Positions 23,581 through 32,257 of a stretch of 61,497 nt of DNA are shown in pieces. The notes below the pieces were generated by a model. That model did not search any database and was not told where the DNA came from. It saw nothing but the letters and a program-made list of their open reading frames with translations. The stretch comes from Neisseria dentiae (GTDB lineage: Bacteria; Pseudomonadota; Gammaproteobacteria; Burkholderiales; Neisseriaceae), in contig NZ_JANIKQ010000018.1 in assembly GCF_024580525.1 (NCBI RefSeq), positions 1 to 61,497 of the forward strand, in the 5' to 3' direction. The number at the start of each line of letters is the position of its first letter. Positions within the stretch are counted from its first letter, which is position 1. The translations under genes and the position numbers were made by a program.

Positions 23581-24384
23581 ATGAGCCTTCCTCCCTTTAT
23601 CGAAATGAAAAACGTGGCGTTTGCCTACGGCGAGCGCCCGATTCTCCAAAACATCAATTTCACCATCGAACAAGGCAATTTTGCGGCCATTATGGGCGGC
23701 TCGGGCAGCGGCAAAACCACGCTGATGCGCCTGATAACCGGCCAAATCCGCCCGCAGCAGGGGCAGGTGTTGGTGGAAGGGCGCGATTTGGTGCGCCTGG
23801 GTGCGGGCGAACTTTACGAACACCGCCGCCGCATGGGCGTTCTGTTCCAGCACGGTGCGCTGTTTACCGATTTGTCGGTGTTCGACAACGTGGCGTTCCC
23901 CATGCGCGAGCTGACCAAACTGCCCGAAGCGGTTATCCGCGATTTGGTGGTGTTGAAACTGAACGCCGTCGGCCTGCGCGGTGTGGAAAACCTGATGCCG
24001 TCTGAATTGTCGGGCGGTATGGCGCGGCGGGTGGCGTTGGCGCGTACCATCGCGCTCGACCCGGAAATCATGCTTTACGACGAGCCGTTTACCGGCCTCG
24101 ACCCCATTTCGCTGGGTGTGATTGCCCACTTAATCAGCCGCATCAACAAGGCGCTGCGCTCGACCAGCGTGATGGTTACCCACGATATCGAGCAGTCGCT
24201 CTCGATTGTGAACCAGGTGATTTTTCTGGCGCACGGCGAGATTGTGTTTTCGGGCACGCCCGAAGAGATGCGCAGGCAGAATTCGCCGTGGGTGCAGCAG
24301 TTCGTCGGCGGCCTGCCCAACGGCCCCGTGCCGTTCCGCTACCCCGCGCACACCAGTTTGCAGCAGGATTTGCTGGGCCGCTAG
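23581..24384 (+). CDS. mlaF: Phospholipid ABC transporter ATPase MlaF
   Basis: MlaF powers the MlaFEDB inner-membrane complex that moves phospholipids between the membranes. The 267-residue product has Walker A GGSGSGKTT (about residue 39), the Q-loop region VLFQHGALF, the signature LSGGMARR, Walker B IMLYDEP and the switch histidine in VTHDIEQS. A 12-base ATGCCGTCTGAA DUS lies inside the gene just before the signature motif. It is the first gene of an mlaF-E-D-C-B-A series. In meningococcus the homologous locus has also been linked to glutamate uptake (gltT/gltM names), from memory. Confidence 0.94.
   Translation: MSLPPFIEMKNVAFAYGERPILQNINFTIEQGNFAAIMGGSGSGKTTLMRLITGQIRPQQGQVLVEGRDLVRLGAGELYEHRRRMGVLFQHGALFTDLSVFDNVAFPMRELTKLPEAVIRDLVVLKLNAVGLRGVENLMPSELSGGMARRVALARTIALDPEIMLYDEPFTGLDPISLGVIAHLISRINKALRSTSVMVTHDIEQSLSIVNQVIFLAHGEIVFSGTPEEMRRQNSPWVQQFVGGLPNGPVPFRYPAHTSLQQDLLGR
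23995..24006 (+). repeat. AT-type DUS inside mlaF
   Basis: Exact ATGCCGTCTGAA, the 12-mer favoured by N. meningitidis and N. gonorrhoeae. Most intergenic copies here instead read AGGCCGTCTGAA. It encodes MPSE of MlaF. Confidence 0.85.
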
Positions 24385-24387
24385 CCC

Positions 24388-24530
24388 GAGACCTTTGCAA
24401 AACCGTCAGATGTGGATGCAGTTCAAGGCGTAGCAGCGCAGCGAGCGCAGACATAACATGGAGTTAGGCAAGCGAGCGAGCAGCACACAACGCAGAAATG
24501 CGCCGCAGATGGCGGTTTTGCAAAGGTCTC
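24388..24530. mobile_element. 143-bp miniature inverted-repeat element, copy 1
   Basis: It starts GAGACCTTTGCAAAACCG and ends with the near-complement CGGTTTTGCAAAGGTCTC. The interior is GC-rich and has no open frame of note. A second copy of the same 143-bp length and nearly the same interior lies at 37950-38092. It begins 3 bases after the mlaF stop, inside the mla operon. No clear target duplication is seen. The ends resemble those of IS5-group neisserial elements, from memory, so it may be a non-autonomous derivative. Confidence 0.8.
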
Positions 24531-24657
24531 AGCCTGGTTTTCAGACGGCCTTTGCAGCGGTTCCCCAGCAGGCCGTCTGAAAAAACGATTTTAAATATTT
24601 GGATAATGCAGGCAGAGGGTTTAGGCCGTCTGAAAAACACCCACATTAAAAGAAACC

Positions 24658-25434
24658 ATGAATTTTATTCAAACCACAGGGGCGAAAACCCTGGACTTTA
24701 TCCGCGCGCTCGGCAGCGTGTGTCTGTTTTTTTTGCAGATACTCGCCAAATCGGGCACGGCTTTGTCGCGCTTTCGGTTGAGCGTGCGCCAGATGTATTT
24801 TGCCGGCGTGCTCTCGGTGCTGATTGTGGCGGTGTCGGGCCTGTTTGTGGGCATGGTGCTGGGTTTGCAGGGCTATACGCAGCTTTCCAAATTCAAATCG
24901 GCCGATATTCTCGGCTATATGGTGGCCGCCAGCCTGCTGCGCGAGCTTGGCCCCGTGCTGGCGGCGATTCTGTTTGCCAGCAGCGCGGGCGGCGCGATGA
25001 CCAGCGAAATCGGCCTGATGAAAACCACCGAGCAGCTCGAAGCGATGAACGTGATGGCGGTGAACCCCGTCGCCCGCGTGGTGGTGCCGCGTTTTTGGGC
25101 GGGCGTGGCGTCGATGCCGCTGCTGGCCTCGATTTTCAACGTGGCGGGCATTTACGGTGCCTATTTGATCGGCGTGCAATATCTGGGTTTGGACAGCGGC
25201 ATTTTCTGGTCGCAGATGCAGAGCAATATTTCCATCCAATATGACGTGGTGAACGGCTTGATTAAATCGGCGGTGTTCGGTGTGGCGGTTACGCTGATTG
25301 CCGTGCACCAGGGTTTCCACTGCGTGCCCACGTCGGAAGGGATTCTGCGCGCCAGCACCCGCACGGTGGTGTCGTCGGCGCTTACCGTGCTGGCCATCGA
25401 CTTTATTTTAACTGCATTGATGTTTACCGAGTAA
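24658..25434 (+). CDS. mlaE: Phospholipid ABC transporter permease MlaE
   Basis: MlaE is the membrane-spanning subunit of the phospholipid transporter. The 258-residue product has an N-terminal amphipathic stretch and five or six hydrophobic helices. Conserved patches include FVGMVLGLQGY, LLRELGPVLAAILFASSAGGA and the EIGLMKTTEQLEAMNVMAV coupling helix. It is separated from mlaF by 273 bases holding a miniature element and several DUS, whereas mlaD follows after 5 bases. An own promoter is possible: GATAAT stands about 55 bases upstream. Confidence 0.94.
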   Translation: MNFIQTTGAKTLDFIRALGSVCLFFLQILAKSGTALSRFRLSVRQMYFAGVLSVLIVAVSGLFVGMVLGLQGYTQLSKFKSADILGYMVAASLLRELGPVLAAILFASSAGGAMTSEIGLMKTTEQLEAMNVMAVNPVARVVVPRFWAGVASMPLLASIFNVAGIYGAYLIGVQYLGLDSGIFWSQMQSNISIQYDVVNGLIKSAVFGVAVTLIAVHQGFHCVPTSEGILRASTRTVVSSALTVLAIDFILTALMFTE

Positions 25435-25439
25435 AAGCC

Positions 25440-25949
25440 ATGAAAAAGAGTGTTTTGGAATTTTGGGTCGGCTTGTTTGTCTTACTGGGCGTGGCCGCCG
25501 TAGGCTTTCTGGCCTTCCGCGTAGCGGGCGGTGCGGCGGTGGGCGGCGGCTCCGGCCAAACCTATACGGTGTATGCCGACTTTACCGACATCGGCGGCCT
25601 GAAAGTGAATGCTCCCGTGAAAGCGGCCGGCGTGCTGGTGGGGCGCGTGGGCGGCATACGGCTCGATCCGAAAAGCTATCAGGCCAAAGTGAGCCTCGAT
25701 TTGAACAGCCAATACCGGTTCAGCACCGACGTATCGGCGCAGATTCTCACTTCCGGCCTGTTGGGCGAACAGTATATCGGCCTGCAACAGGGCGGTGATG
25801 AAGAAAATCTGGCCGCCGGCGACACCATCACCGTAACCGGTTCGGCTATGGTGCTGGAAAACTTAATCGGCAAGTTTATGACCAGTTTTGCCGAGAAAAA
25901 CTCGGGCGGTTCGGAAACCGCAGCAGGCACTGAGCCTGCCGCCGAGTAA
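25440..25949 (+). CDS. mlaD: MCE-domain lipid-binding protein MlaD
   Basis: MlaD is anchored in the inner membrane and its hexameric MCE ring forms the lipid path in the periplasm. The product of 169 residues has one N-terminal helix (FWVGLFVLLGVAAVGFLAF), then the MCE domain (YTVYADFTDIGGLKVNAPVK, about residues 40-59), the loop SSG-like LTSGLLGEQYIGL, and a low-complexity acidic tail. It follows mlaE by 5 bases and precedes mlaC by 49. Confidence 0.94.
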   Translation: MKKSVLEFWVGLFVLLGVAAVGFLAFRVAGGAAVGGGSGQTYTVYADFTDIGGLKVNAPVKAAGVLVGRVGGIRLDPKSYQAKVSLDLNSQYRFSTDVSAQILTSGLLGEQYIGLQQGGDEENLAAGDTITVTGSAMVLENLIGKFMTSFAEKNSGGSETAAGTEPAAE

Positions 25950-25998
25950 TTTGTTTATTTAGATTAATTGATACGGAACTCCGATAGGAAAACCAACC

Positions 25999-26598
25999 AT
26001 GAAAAAATCAGCCTTATTCAGCGCTTTGAGCATCGGCCTGTTGAGCATCAACCTTGCTTTCGCCACACCGGCCGAAGCGGTTAACCAAGTGCGCACCAAT
26101 GCCACCCAAGTGTTGAACATCTTGAAAGAAGCCAACGGCAGCAACGATGCCGCCGTGCGCCGCAAAGCCGAAAGCTATGCCCTGCCCAACTTCGATTTCC
26201 AGCGCATGACCGCGCTGGCGGTGGGCAACCCGTGGCGGACCGCTACGCCCGCACAGAAACAGGCGCTGTCGAAAGAGTTTCAAACCCTGCTGATCCGCAC
26301 TTATTCCGGCACCATGCTGAAATACAAAAACGCCAGCGTGGTGGTGAAAGACAATCCCGTGGTTAACCGCGGCGGCAAAGAAGTGGTGGTGCGTGCCGAA
26401 GTTACCCAGCCCGGCGGCAAACCCGTGGTGATGGACTTCACCACTTATCAAAGCGGCAGCAAATACCGTGCCTACAACGTGGCCATCGAAGGCGCGAGCC
26501 TGGTAACGGTGTACCGCAACCAATTCGGCGAAACCATTAAAAACAAAGGTATCGACGGTTTGATTGCCGAACTGAAATCGAAAAACGGCGGCAAATAA
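25999..26598 (+). CDS. mlaC: Periplasmic phospholipid-binding protein MlaC
   Basis: MlaC shuttles phospholipid between MlaA at the outer membrane and MlaFEDB. The 199-residue product has a Sec signal peptide (KKSALFSALSIGLLSINLAF, cleavage near AFA-TP) and the Tol-Tol-Ttg2 fold landmarks PNFDFQRMTALAVG, FQTLLIRTYSGTML and VVVRAEVTQPGGKPVVMDF. The start ATG follows AGGAAAACC. Confidence 0.94.
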   Translation: MKKSALFSALSIGLLSINLAFATPAEAVNQVRTNATQVLNILKEANGSNDAAVRRKAESYALPNFDFQRMTALAVGNPWRTATPAQKQALSKEFQTLLIRTYSGTMLKYKNASVVVKDNPVVNRGGKEVVVRAEVTQPGGKPVVMDFTTYQSGSKYRAYNVAIEGASLVTVYRNQFGETIKNKGIDGLIAELKSKNGGK

Positions 26599-26601
26599 AC
26601 C

Positions 26602-26880
26602 ATGGAATCCGAAGTGCGCGACGGCGTGCTGTATGTGGGCGGCAACGTAACCGTAAAAACCGTTACGCAGGCCGTTTACAACCGTTTTGAGCAGCAATGC
26701 CGTCTGAAAGAAACCGCCGCCGTCGACTTTTCGGGTGTCAACCGTGCCGACTCGGCCTGTGTGTCGCTGCTGCTGACCGCCCTGCGCGCCAAGCCCGCCG
26801 CGCCGGTGTTGCGTGGCATTCCCGCTTCGGTCGAAGCCTTGGCCGAACTGTATGAAATCAACGAATGGGTGAACCCGTGA
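26602..26880 (+). CDS. mlaB: STAS-domain protein MlaB
   Basis: MlaB is the small cytoplasmic subunit that stabilises MlaF. The 92-residue product has the STAS layout with the DFSGVNRADSACVSLLLTAL loop and helix; the serine in DSACVS matches the conserved STAS position. A 12-base AT-type DUS is embedded at 26697. The stop TGA overlaps the GTG start of mlaA (GTGA), so the two are translationally coupled. Confidence 0.9.
   Translation: MESEVRDGVLYVGGNVTVKTVTQAVYNRFEQQCRLKETAAVDFSGVNRADSACVSLLLTALRAKPAAPVLRGIPASVEALAELYEINEWVNP
26697..26708 (+). repeat. AT-type DUS inside mlaB
   Basis: Exact ATGCCGTCTGAA in coding sequence, the second AT-form 12-mer noted in this operon. Confidence 0.85.
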
Positions 26881-27743
26881 AAAAATCCGCCATTCCCCTG
26901 ATTATGCTCGGCCTTGCCGCCGCCCAGCCCGCCTGGGCCGAACGCAATCCGGCAGACCCCTACGAGCGTTACAACCGGGTGATGTTCAAAGTAAACGACA
27001 CCGCCGACAAATACGTTATCTCCCCCGTGGCCCGAGGCTACCGCGCCGTTACGCCCAAACCCGTGCGGATGGGCGTAACCAACTTTTTCGATAACCTGCG
27101 CGACGTGGTCAGCATGGGCAGCAACCTGCTGCGGCTGGACATCAAACGCGCCAGCGAAGACTTTGTGCGCGTGGGCATCAACTCCACCTTCGGTTTGGGC
27201 GGCTTGATCAATATCGCCGATGCGGGCGGCGTTCCCAACAACAAAAACACCTTGGGCGACACGTTCGCCTCTTGGGGCTGGAAAAACAGCAATTATTTCG
27301 TTTACCCGCTGATGGGGCCGTCCACCGTGCGCGACAGCGTCGGCGGCACCATCACTTACCTCTATCCGGTTAAAAACGTGATTTTCAAAACCGATTCGGT
27401 GCGCATCGGCGCCACCGCGCTCAGCGCGGTCAACACCCGCGAACAGTATCTGGATCTAACCGACAGTTTGGGCGATGCGGCCATCGACAAATATGCCTAT
27501 ACCCGCGATATCTTTATGAAAATGCGCGCCCGCCAAACCGGTGCCAGCCTGCCGCAGGGAGCCGATGAAGAAATCGATATCGACGATTTGGTTACCGACG
27601 AAAACGGTGCGCCGCCCGCACAGGAATATGCGCCTGTAACGGAACCTGCGGTTCCCGAAACCCAGCTGCCCGAAAGCAGCCTGGATGTGCCCGAGGCTCA
27701 AAACGAAGTGTTAACCTTATGGGAACCCGATAGTGTGCAATAA
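26877..27743 (+). CDS. mlaA: Outer-membrane phospholipid transport protein MlaA (VacJ)
   Basis: MlaA removes misplaced phospholipid from the outer leaflet and hands it to MlaC. From GTG 26877 the product is 288 residues. It has a signal peptide (KKSAIPLIMLGLAAAQPAWA) followed by the family opening DPYERYNRVMFKVND and later FFDNLRDVVSMGSNLL, RVGINSTFGLGGLINIADA and YPLMGPSTVRDSVG. Unlike E. coli MlaA there is no lipobox and no cysteine anywhere, so it is not a lipoprotein. A proline/acid-rich tail of about 60 residues is extra. An alternative ATG at 26865 adds four residues; GTG is favoured by the GTGA overlap with mlaB. Confidence 0.92.
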   Translation: MKKSAIPLIMLGLAAAQPAWAERNPADPYERYNRVMFKVNDTADKYVISPVARGYRAVTPKPVRMGVTNFFDNLRDVVSMGSNLLRLDIKRASEDFVRVGINSTFGLGGLINIADAGGVPNNKNTLGDTFASWGWKNSNYFVYPLMGPSTVRDSVGGTITYLYPVKNVIFKTDSVRIGATALSAVNTREQYLDLTDSLGDAAIDKYAYTRDIFMKMRARQTGASLPQGADEEIDIDDLVTDENGAPPAQEYAPVTEPAVPETQLPESSLDVPEAQNEVLTLWEPDSVQ

Positions 27744-27749
27744 GGGTTG

Positions 27750-27816
27750 AGGCCGTCTGAAAAATAAAAAAGAGCAGAAACGCAACGCTGCTCTTTTTTT
27801 ATTTTTCAGACGGCCT
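27750..27816 (+). terminator. Long nested terminator of the mla operon
   Basis: The arms are about 28 bp with one bulged T. Each joins a DUS to AGAGCAG / CTGCTCT at the loop side, with T and A runs built into the stem. It can act in both directions. Confidence 0.88.
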
Positions 27817-27890
27817 GAGCGAATTTTCAAGCCGCCGTATTTGCATAACTTTCGTTATATTCGGGCTGGAGCCTGATATCTTTTCTTGCC

Positions 27891-28895
<1,005 letters not shown>

Positions 28896-29146
28896 AATGA
28901 ATAAGCCGTTTAATAGTGATAAAAAGTATGCAAACGTTAACCAATGGTTATTTTACCTGAACGGTTTTATTTCGGGCAGCATCGGGCAGGAGTTTGAGAT
29001 AGCGCAAACACAACGGAAATAGCGGTGCAGGCCAAAGCAAAGGGTGCAATCGCCGCCGTTTTGCCGGCGGGCTTTGTATTAAAATTACAAAAGCCGGCGC
29101 CTGTGCAACGCCACAGGCCGTCTGAAAAGAAAATTTAAGGAAAAAC

Positions 29147-29809
29147 ATGGAAATCACACTTTATTTGGTGCGCCACGGCAAAACCGTATTCAATGCGGTG
29201 GGCCGTCTGCAAGGTTGGAGCGATTCGCCGCTGATGCCGGAAGGCCGGGAGGCGGCGCTGGCGCTGGGAAGCAGTTTGCGGAGCGAGGCGGTGTTTGACG
29301 CTGCATTTGCCAGCAGCAGCCCGCGCGCCCTGGAAACCGCACGGCTGGTTTTACGGGCGGCGGGGCAGGAGGGGCTGCAAATCACTGCATTGGAAGCATT
29401 GCGCGAATATTGTTTCGGCGGTTTTGAAGGCGAGAAAACGCAAACCGTGTATGAAATGGCGGCAGCCCACCAAGGCGAGGCCGATGTGGAAACCTGGCTG
29501 CACCGCTACCGCCACGGCACACATAATATTTTGGCGGAAAGCGTCAGCGCCCTCGATCCTTTAAAACTGGCGGAAACCGAACGGCAGTTTGTCGGCCGTT
29601 TGCAAAAAGGGATGGCGCAATTGGTGGAAAGCGTGCCGGAAGGCGGCAACGTGCTGCTGGTTTCGCACGGAATGGCGATTACCGCGTTGCTGAAAAACAT
29701 AGATTCAGCAGCGGTTCTATATAGAAGTGTAAAAAATGCAACAGTTTTGAAACTTCATTTCAACGGAGCCAAGTGGCGGATTTTAAGTGAAAATATTCAA
29801 TATTCATAA
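29147..29809 (+). CDS. Histidine phosphatase family protein
   Basis: The 220-residue product belongs to the phosphoglycerate mutase-like superfamily: LVRHGKTVFN at residues 7-16 holds the catalytic histidine and GWSDSPLMPEGR follows. AFASSSPRALETA and VLLVSHGMAITALL give the second arginine and histidine. It is most like broad phosphatases (GpmB/CobC type) rather than glycolytic GpmA, which is a separate gene at 38210. The substrate is unknown. The C-terminal 25 codons become AT-rich, running into the AT-rich gap that follows. Confidence 0.85.
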   Translation: MEITLYLVRHGKTVFNAVGRLQGWSDSPLMPEGREAALALGSSLRSEAVFDAAFASSSPRALETARLVLRAAGQEGLQITALEALREYCFGGFEGEKTQTVYEMAAAHQGEADVETWLHRYRHGTHNILAESVSALDPLKLAETERQFVGRLQKGMAQLVESVPEGGNVLLVSHGMAITALLKNIDSAAVLYRSVKNATVLKLHFNGAKWRILSENIQYS

Positions 29810-30264
29810 ATAAACAAATTGAATATTTCATAGATTAAGTTCAACCAAAGTCCATTTAATTAATGACACTTAAATAAAAAAATAAAAAAAATGTATTTTT
29901 TAGAGATTTTTGTTAAGTAAATGTAAATTTTATTATAAATATACATCAAAATAGTAAATTAGTACCTGTATGGCTATTTTCATTGGTTATTATTTTTATA
30001 ATAAATATATCTAGCAATGGGTAAAAATGTAATAAAAACCAAGGTTTTCATTGTTAAATTTTACTTTGGTCAAATGTCGTTAAGTTATATTATTGAACCG
30101 AGAAACGGATAAGGCCGCCAAACAGTTTGATTGGTTTTCGGCTGGGTTTCAGTTAATTTTAACCGTATCGGGATGCTAGTTCTGCAAAGAAGCAGGATGC
30201 GGCTTTTGCGGCCGAGTCAGATATCAGGCTGGGACGATACTCTTCTTCATATCGGGAGATAACC
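29810..30264. other. AT-rich 455-bp leader upstream of the adhesin gene
   Basis: This stretch is strikingly AT-rich compared with its surroundings and has no gene. It includes A7-T-A8 near 29876-29891 and several TATAAT-like hexamers. A possible promoter is TTGGTC at 30066 with TATTAT 16 bases later. GGGAGAT lies at 30254, just ahead of the adhesin ATG. AT-rich leaders of this kind often bind silencers and mark acquired surface genes. I see no DUS inside it. Confidence 0.5.
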
Positions 30265-31689
30265 ATGAACCGTAAAAATGTTCAAACCAACGTAAAACCC
30301 CGTCTGCTGGCTGCCTCTGTTGCAGCCGGTTTGATGGCTGTAGCTGCTGGTGCGCAAGCCAATGTGGCTTATGTGGCAGGCACAACCACCGGCGTTAACT
30401 ATATTAGCGTAAACGGTCCTATCGGCGGCACCGGCTCTAGCAACCGCAACAAAGACAGCCTGGGTGCTCAAGGCCGCTTCGCCGTTGCCATCGGTAACGG
30501 TGCCCAAGCCAATAATCAAAGCACGATTGCCATCGGTACGGGTGCGGTTGCTTCCGACTCGACTCCCAGCCAAGCCGGCTCAAGCGTGGCTATCGGTACT
30601 GAAGCACAAGCCACCAAAACTACTGCCTCAGCTTATGGTTATCAAGCCAAGGCTACTGAGGTGAATACTACTGCCATCGGCCGCCGCGCAGAAGCTACCG
30701 GGGGTTCTGCTACCGCAGTAGGAACAGATGCAAAAGCCAGCGCCAGCCGCAGTACTGCTTTCGGCAGCGCCACTCAAGCCAGCGGCAATTTAAGCTCTGC
30801 CTTCGGCAGCTTTGCCAAAGCCACCAATACCAGCGCCGTAGCAGTAGGCAATTCGTCTGAAGCCAGCGGCGTTTCGTCTGCTGCTGTGGGCGCAACTGCT
30901 AAAGCCAGCGGCCTTGGCTCGGTTGCTTTTGGTAATGCAGCCAATGCTTCCAACACGCAAAGTATTGCCATCGGCCGTAACGCTGCCGCTTCCGGTGAAA
31001 ACAGCGTAGCCCAAGGTGCTGCGTCGAAAGCAACCGGCAGCAACGCTGCTGCATTCGGTTATGCTGCACAAGCTACTGCTGCTGATGCAGTTGCTTTGGG
31101 TAAAAATGCCCGTGCCGTTACCGCCAACTCTGTGGCGTTGGGTGCAAATTCCGTAACCTCTGCTGCCGTTGGCACCAACAGCGCAACCGTGGGCAACCTG
31201 ACTTACGGCGGTTTTGCAGGCACTTCGCCGGTGGGCACCGTTAGCGTGGGTTCTTCAGGTGCCGAGCGCACGGTGAGCAATGTTGCCGCCGGCCGCATTA
31301 ACGCCACCAGCACCGATGCTATCAACGGCAGCCAACTGTACAGCGTAGCGCAACAGGTGAACACCAACACCACCAACATCACCAACTTGGGTGACCAAAT
31401 CAACAATATCAACAGCAACGTAAACAATGTTTACCAACACGTTGGCGATTTGGATAAAGACCTGCGTGCCGGTATCGCCGGTGCTACCGCCATCGGCTTT
31501 TTGCAACGCCCGAACGAGCCGGGCAAGAGCTTGGTGTCTGCCGCTGTGGGCGGTTACCGCAACCAACAGGCTTTGGCCGTGGGTTACGCGCATAACTCCG
31601 ACAACAACAAATGGTCGACCAAATTCGGCGTGGGCGTGAACACCCGCAAAGATGTGAACTGGGGTGCAAGCTTGGGTTACCAGTGGTAA
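30265..31689 (+). CDS. Trimeric autotransporter adhesin (YadA-like)
   Basis: The product is 474 residues, short for the family. A signal peptide ends near residue 32 (cleavage AQA-N). Residues of about 60-330 form a YadA-type head: 14-residue-like repeats such as SVAIGTEAQAT, STAFGSATQAS and SVAFGNAANAS, a left-handed beta roll. The neck is NVAAGRINATSTDAINGSQL (from residue 339). A short Asn/Thr/Ile-rich coiled coil follows, then the 75-residue YadA anchor ending SLGYQW with a C-terminal Trp. The protein should form a lollipop trimer on the outer membrane. ATG 30265 follows GGGAGAT. A BamE-like lipoprotein and a YkuD enzyme lie downstream on the same strand. Confidence 0.93.
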   Translation: MNRKNVQTNVKPRLLAASVAAGLMAVAAGAQANVAYVAGTTTGVNYISVNGPIGGTGSSNRNKDSLGAQGRFAVAIGNGAQANNQSTIAIGTGAVASDSTPSQAGSSVAIGTEAQATKTTASAYGYQAKATEVNTTAIGRRAEATGGSATAVGTDAKASASRSTAFGSATQASGNLSSAFGSFAKATNTSAVAVGNSSEASGVSSAAVGATAKASGLGSVAFGNAANASNTQSIAIGRNAAASGENSVAQGAASKATGSNAAAFGYAAQATAADAVALGKNARAVTANSVALGANSVTSAAVGTNSATVGNLTYGGFAGTSPVGTVSVGSSGAERTVSNVAAGRINATSTDAINGSQLYSVAQQVNTNTTNITNLGDQINNINSNVNNVYQHVGDLDKDLRAGIAGATAIGFLQRPNEPGKSLVSAAVGGYRNQQALAVGYAHNSDNNKWSTKFGVGVNTRKDVNWGASLGYQW

Positions 31690-31760
31690 TAACGGCAAAG
31701 GCCGTCTGAAAACGGCGGCCTTTCTCAAAGATTAGATTACATGATTGAAAGGAAATCATA

Positions 31761-32222
31761 ATGAAACTGTCTGCATTGATTTTACCCGTAGCCGCCGCCC
31801 TTGCTCTGGCCGCCTGCGGCAACTTGAGCAAAGTAAGCAAAGAAGGTACCACCGACAGCCCCGTATGGCCGAACCCCGAAAAAACCACCTTCCGCCACAG
31901 CGGCAGCCAGCAAGGTTCTTGGCCCAACTGGGACAACGTGCGCCAAATCGAAGCGGGTATGAACAAAGACCAGATCTACAACCTGATCGGCCGCCCGCAC
32001 TTCAACGAAGGCCAATATTTCGTGCGCGAGTGGGACTACCTGTTCAACTACCGTGAAAACGGCGAACACAAAACCTGCCAATACAAAATTTTGTTCGACA
32101 AGAAAATGAACGCGCAAAGCTTCTTCTGGCTGCCCGAAGGCTGCGGCCCGAAAGAGAAAGAACCCGTTCGCGAAGTGATTGTCCGCGAAGTGCAAACTTC
32201 TCCGCAGCGCATCCGCCAATAA
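31761..32222 (+). CDS. BamE/SmpA-OmlA-like lipoprotein
   Basis: The 153-residue product has a lipoprotein signal peptide ending in the lipobox LAAC (Cys19). A linker of about 45 residues is followed by a BamE/SmpA-OmlA-type fold (VRQIEAGMNKDQIYNLIGRP, then REWDYLFNYRENGEHKTCQY). BamE proper helps the outer-membrane barrel machine. A related domain begins TpgA, the partner of the Acinetobacter adhesin AtaA (known from literature), but no OmpA-like peptidoglycan domain is attached here. It lies 71 bases after the adhesin and 35 before the YkuD gene. GAAAGGAAATC precedes the ATG. Function with the adhesin is inferred. Confidence 0.75.
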   Translation: MKLSALILPVAAALALAACGNLSKVSKEGTTDSPVWPNPEKTTFRHSGSQQGSWPNWDNVRQIEAGMNKDQIYNLIGRPHFNEGQYFVREWDYLFNYRENGEHKTCQYKILFDKKMNAQSFFWLPEGCGPKEKEPVREVIVREVQTSPQRIRQ

Positions 32223-32257
32223 GCAAACGCACATTGGCATAACAAGCAGAAACTGTG

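Noticed and set aside
28898..29022. A short open frame starting [10 protein letters not shown] between pyrD and the histidine phosphatase
   Set aside because: It has 41 codons, no ribosome site, and no recognisable similarity or conserved motif. It overlaps the pyrD promoter region.
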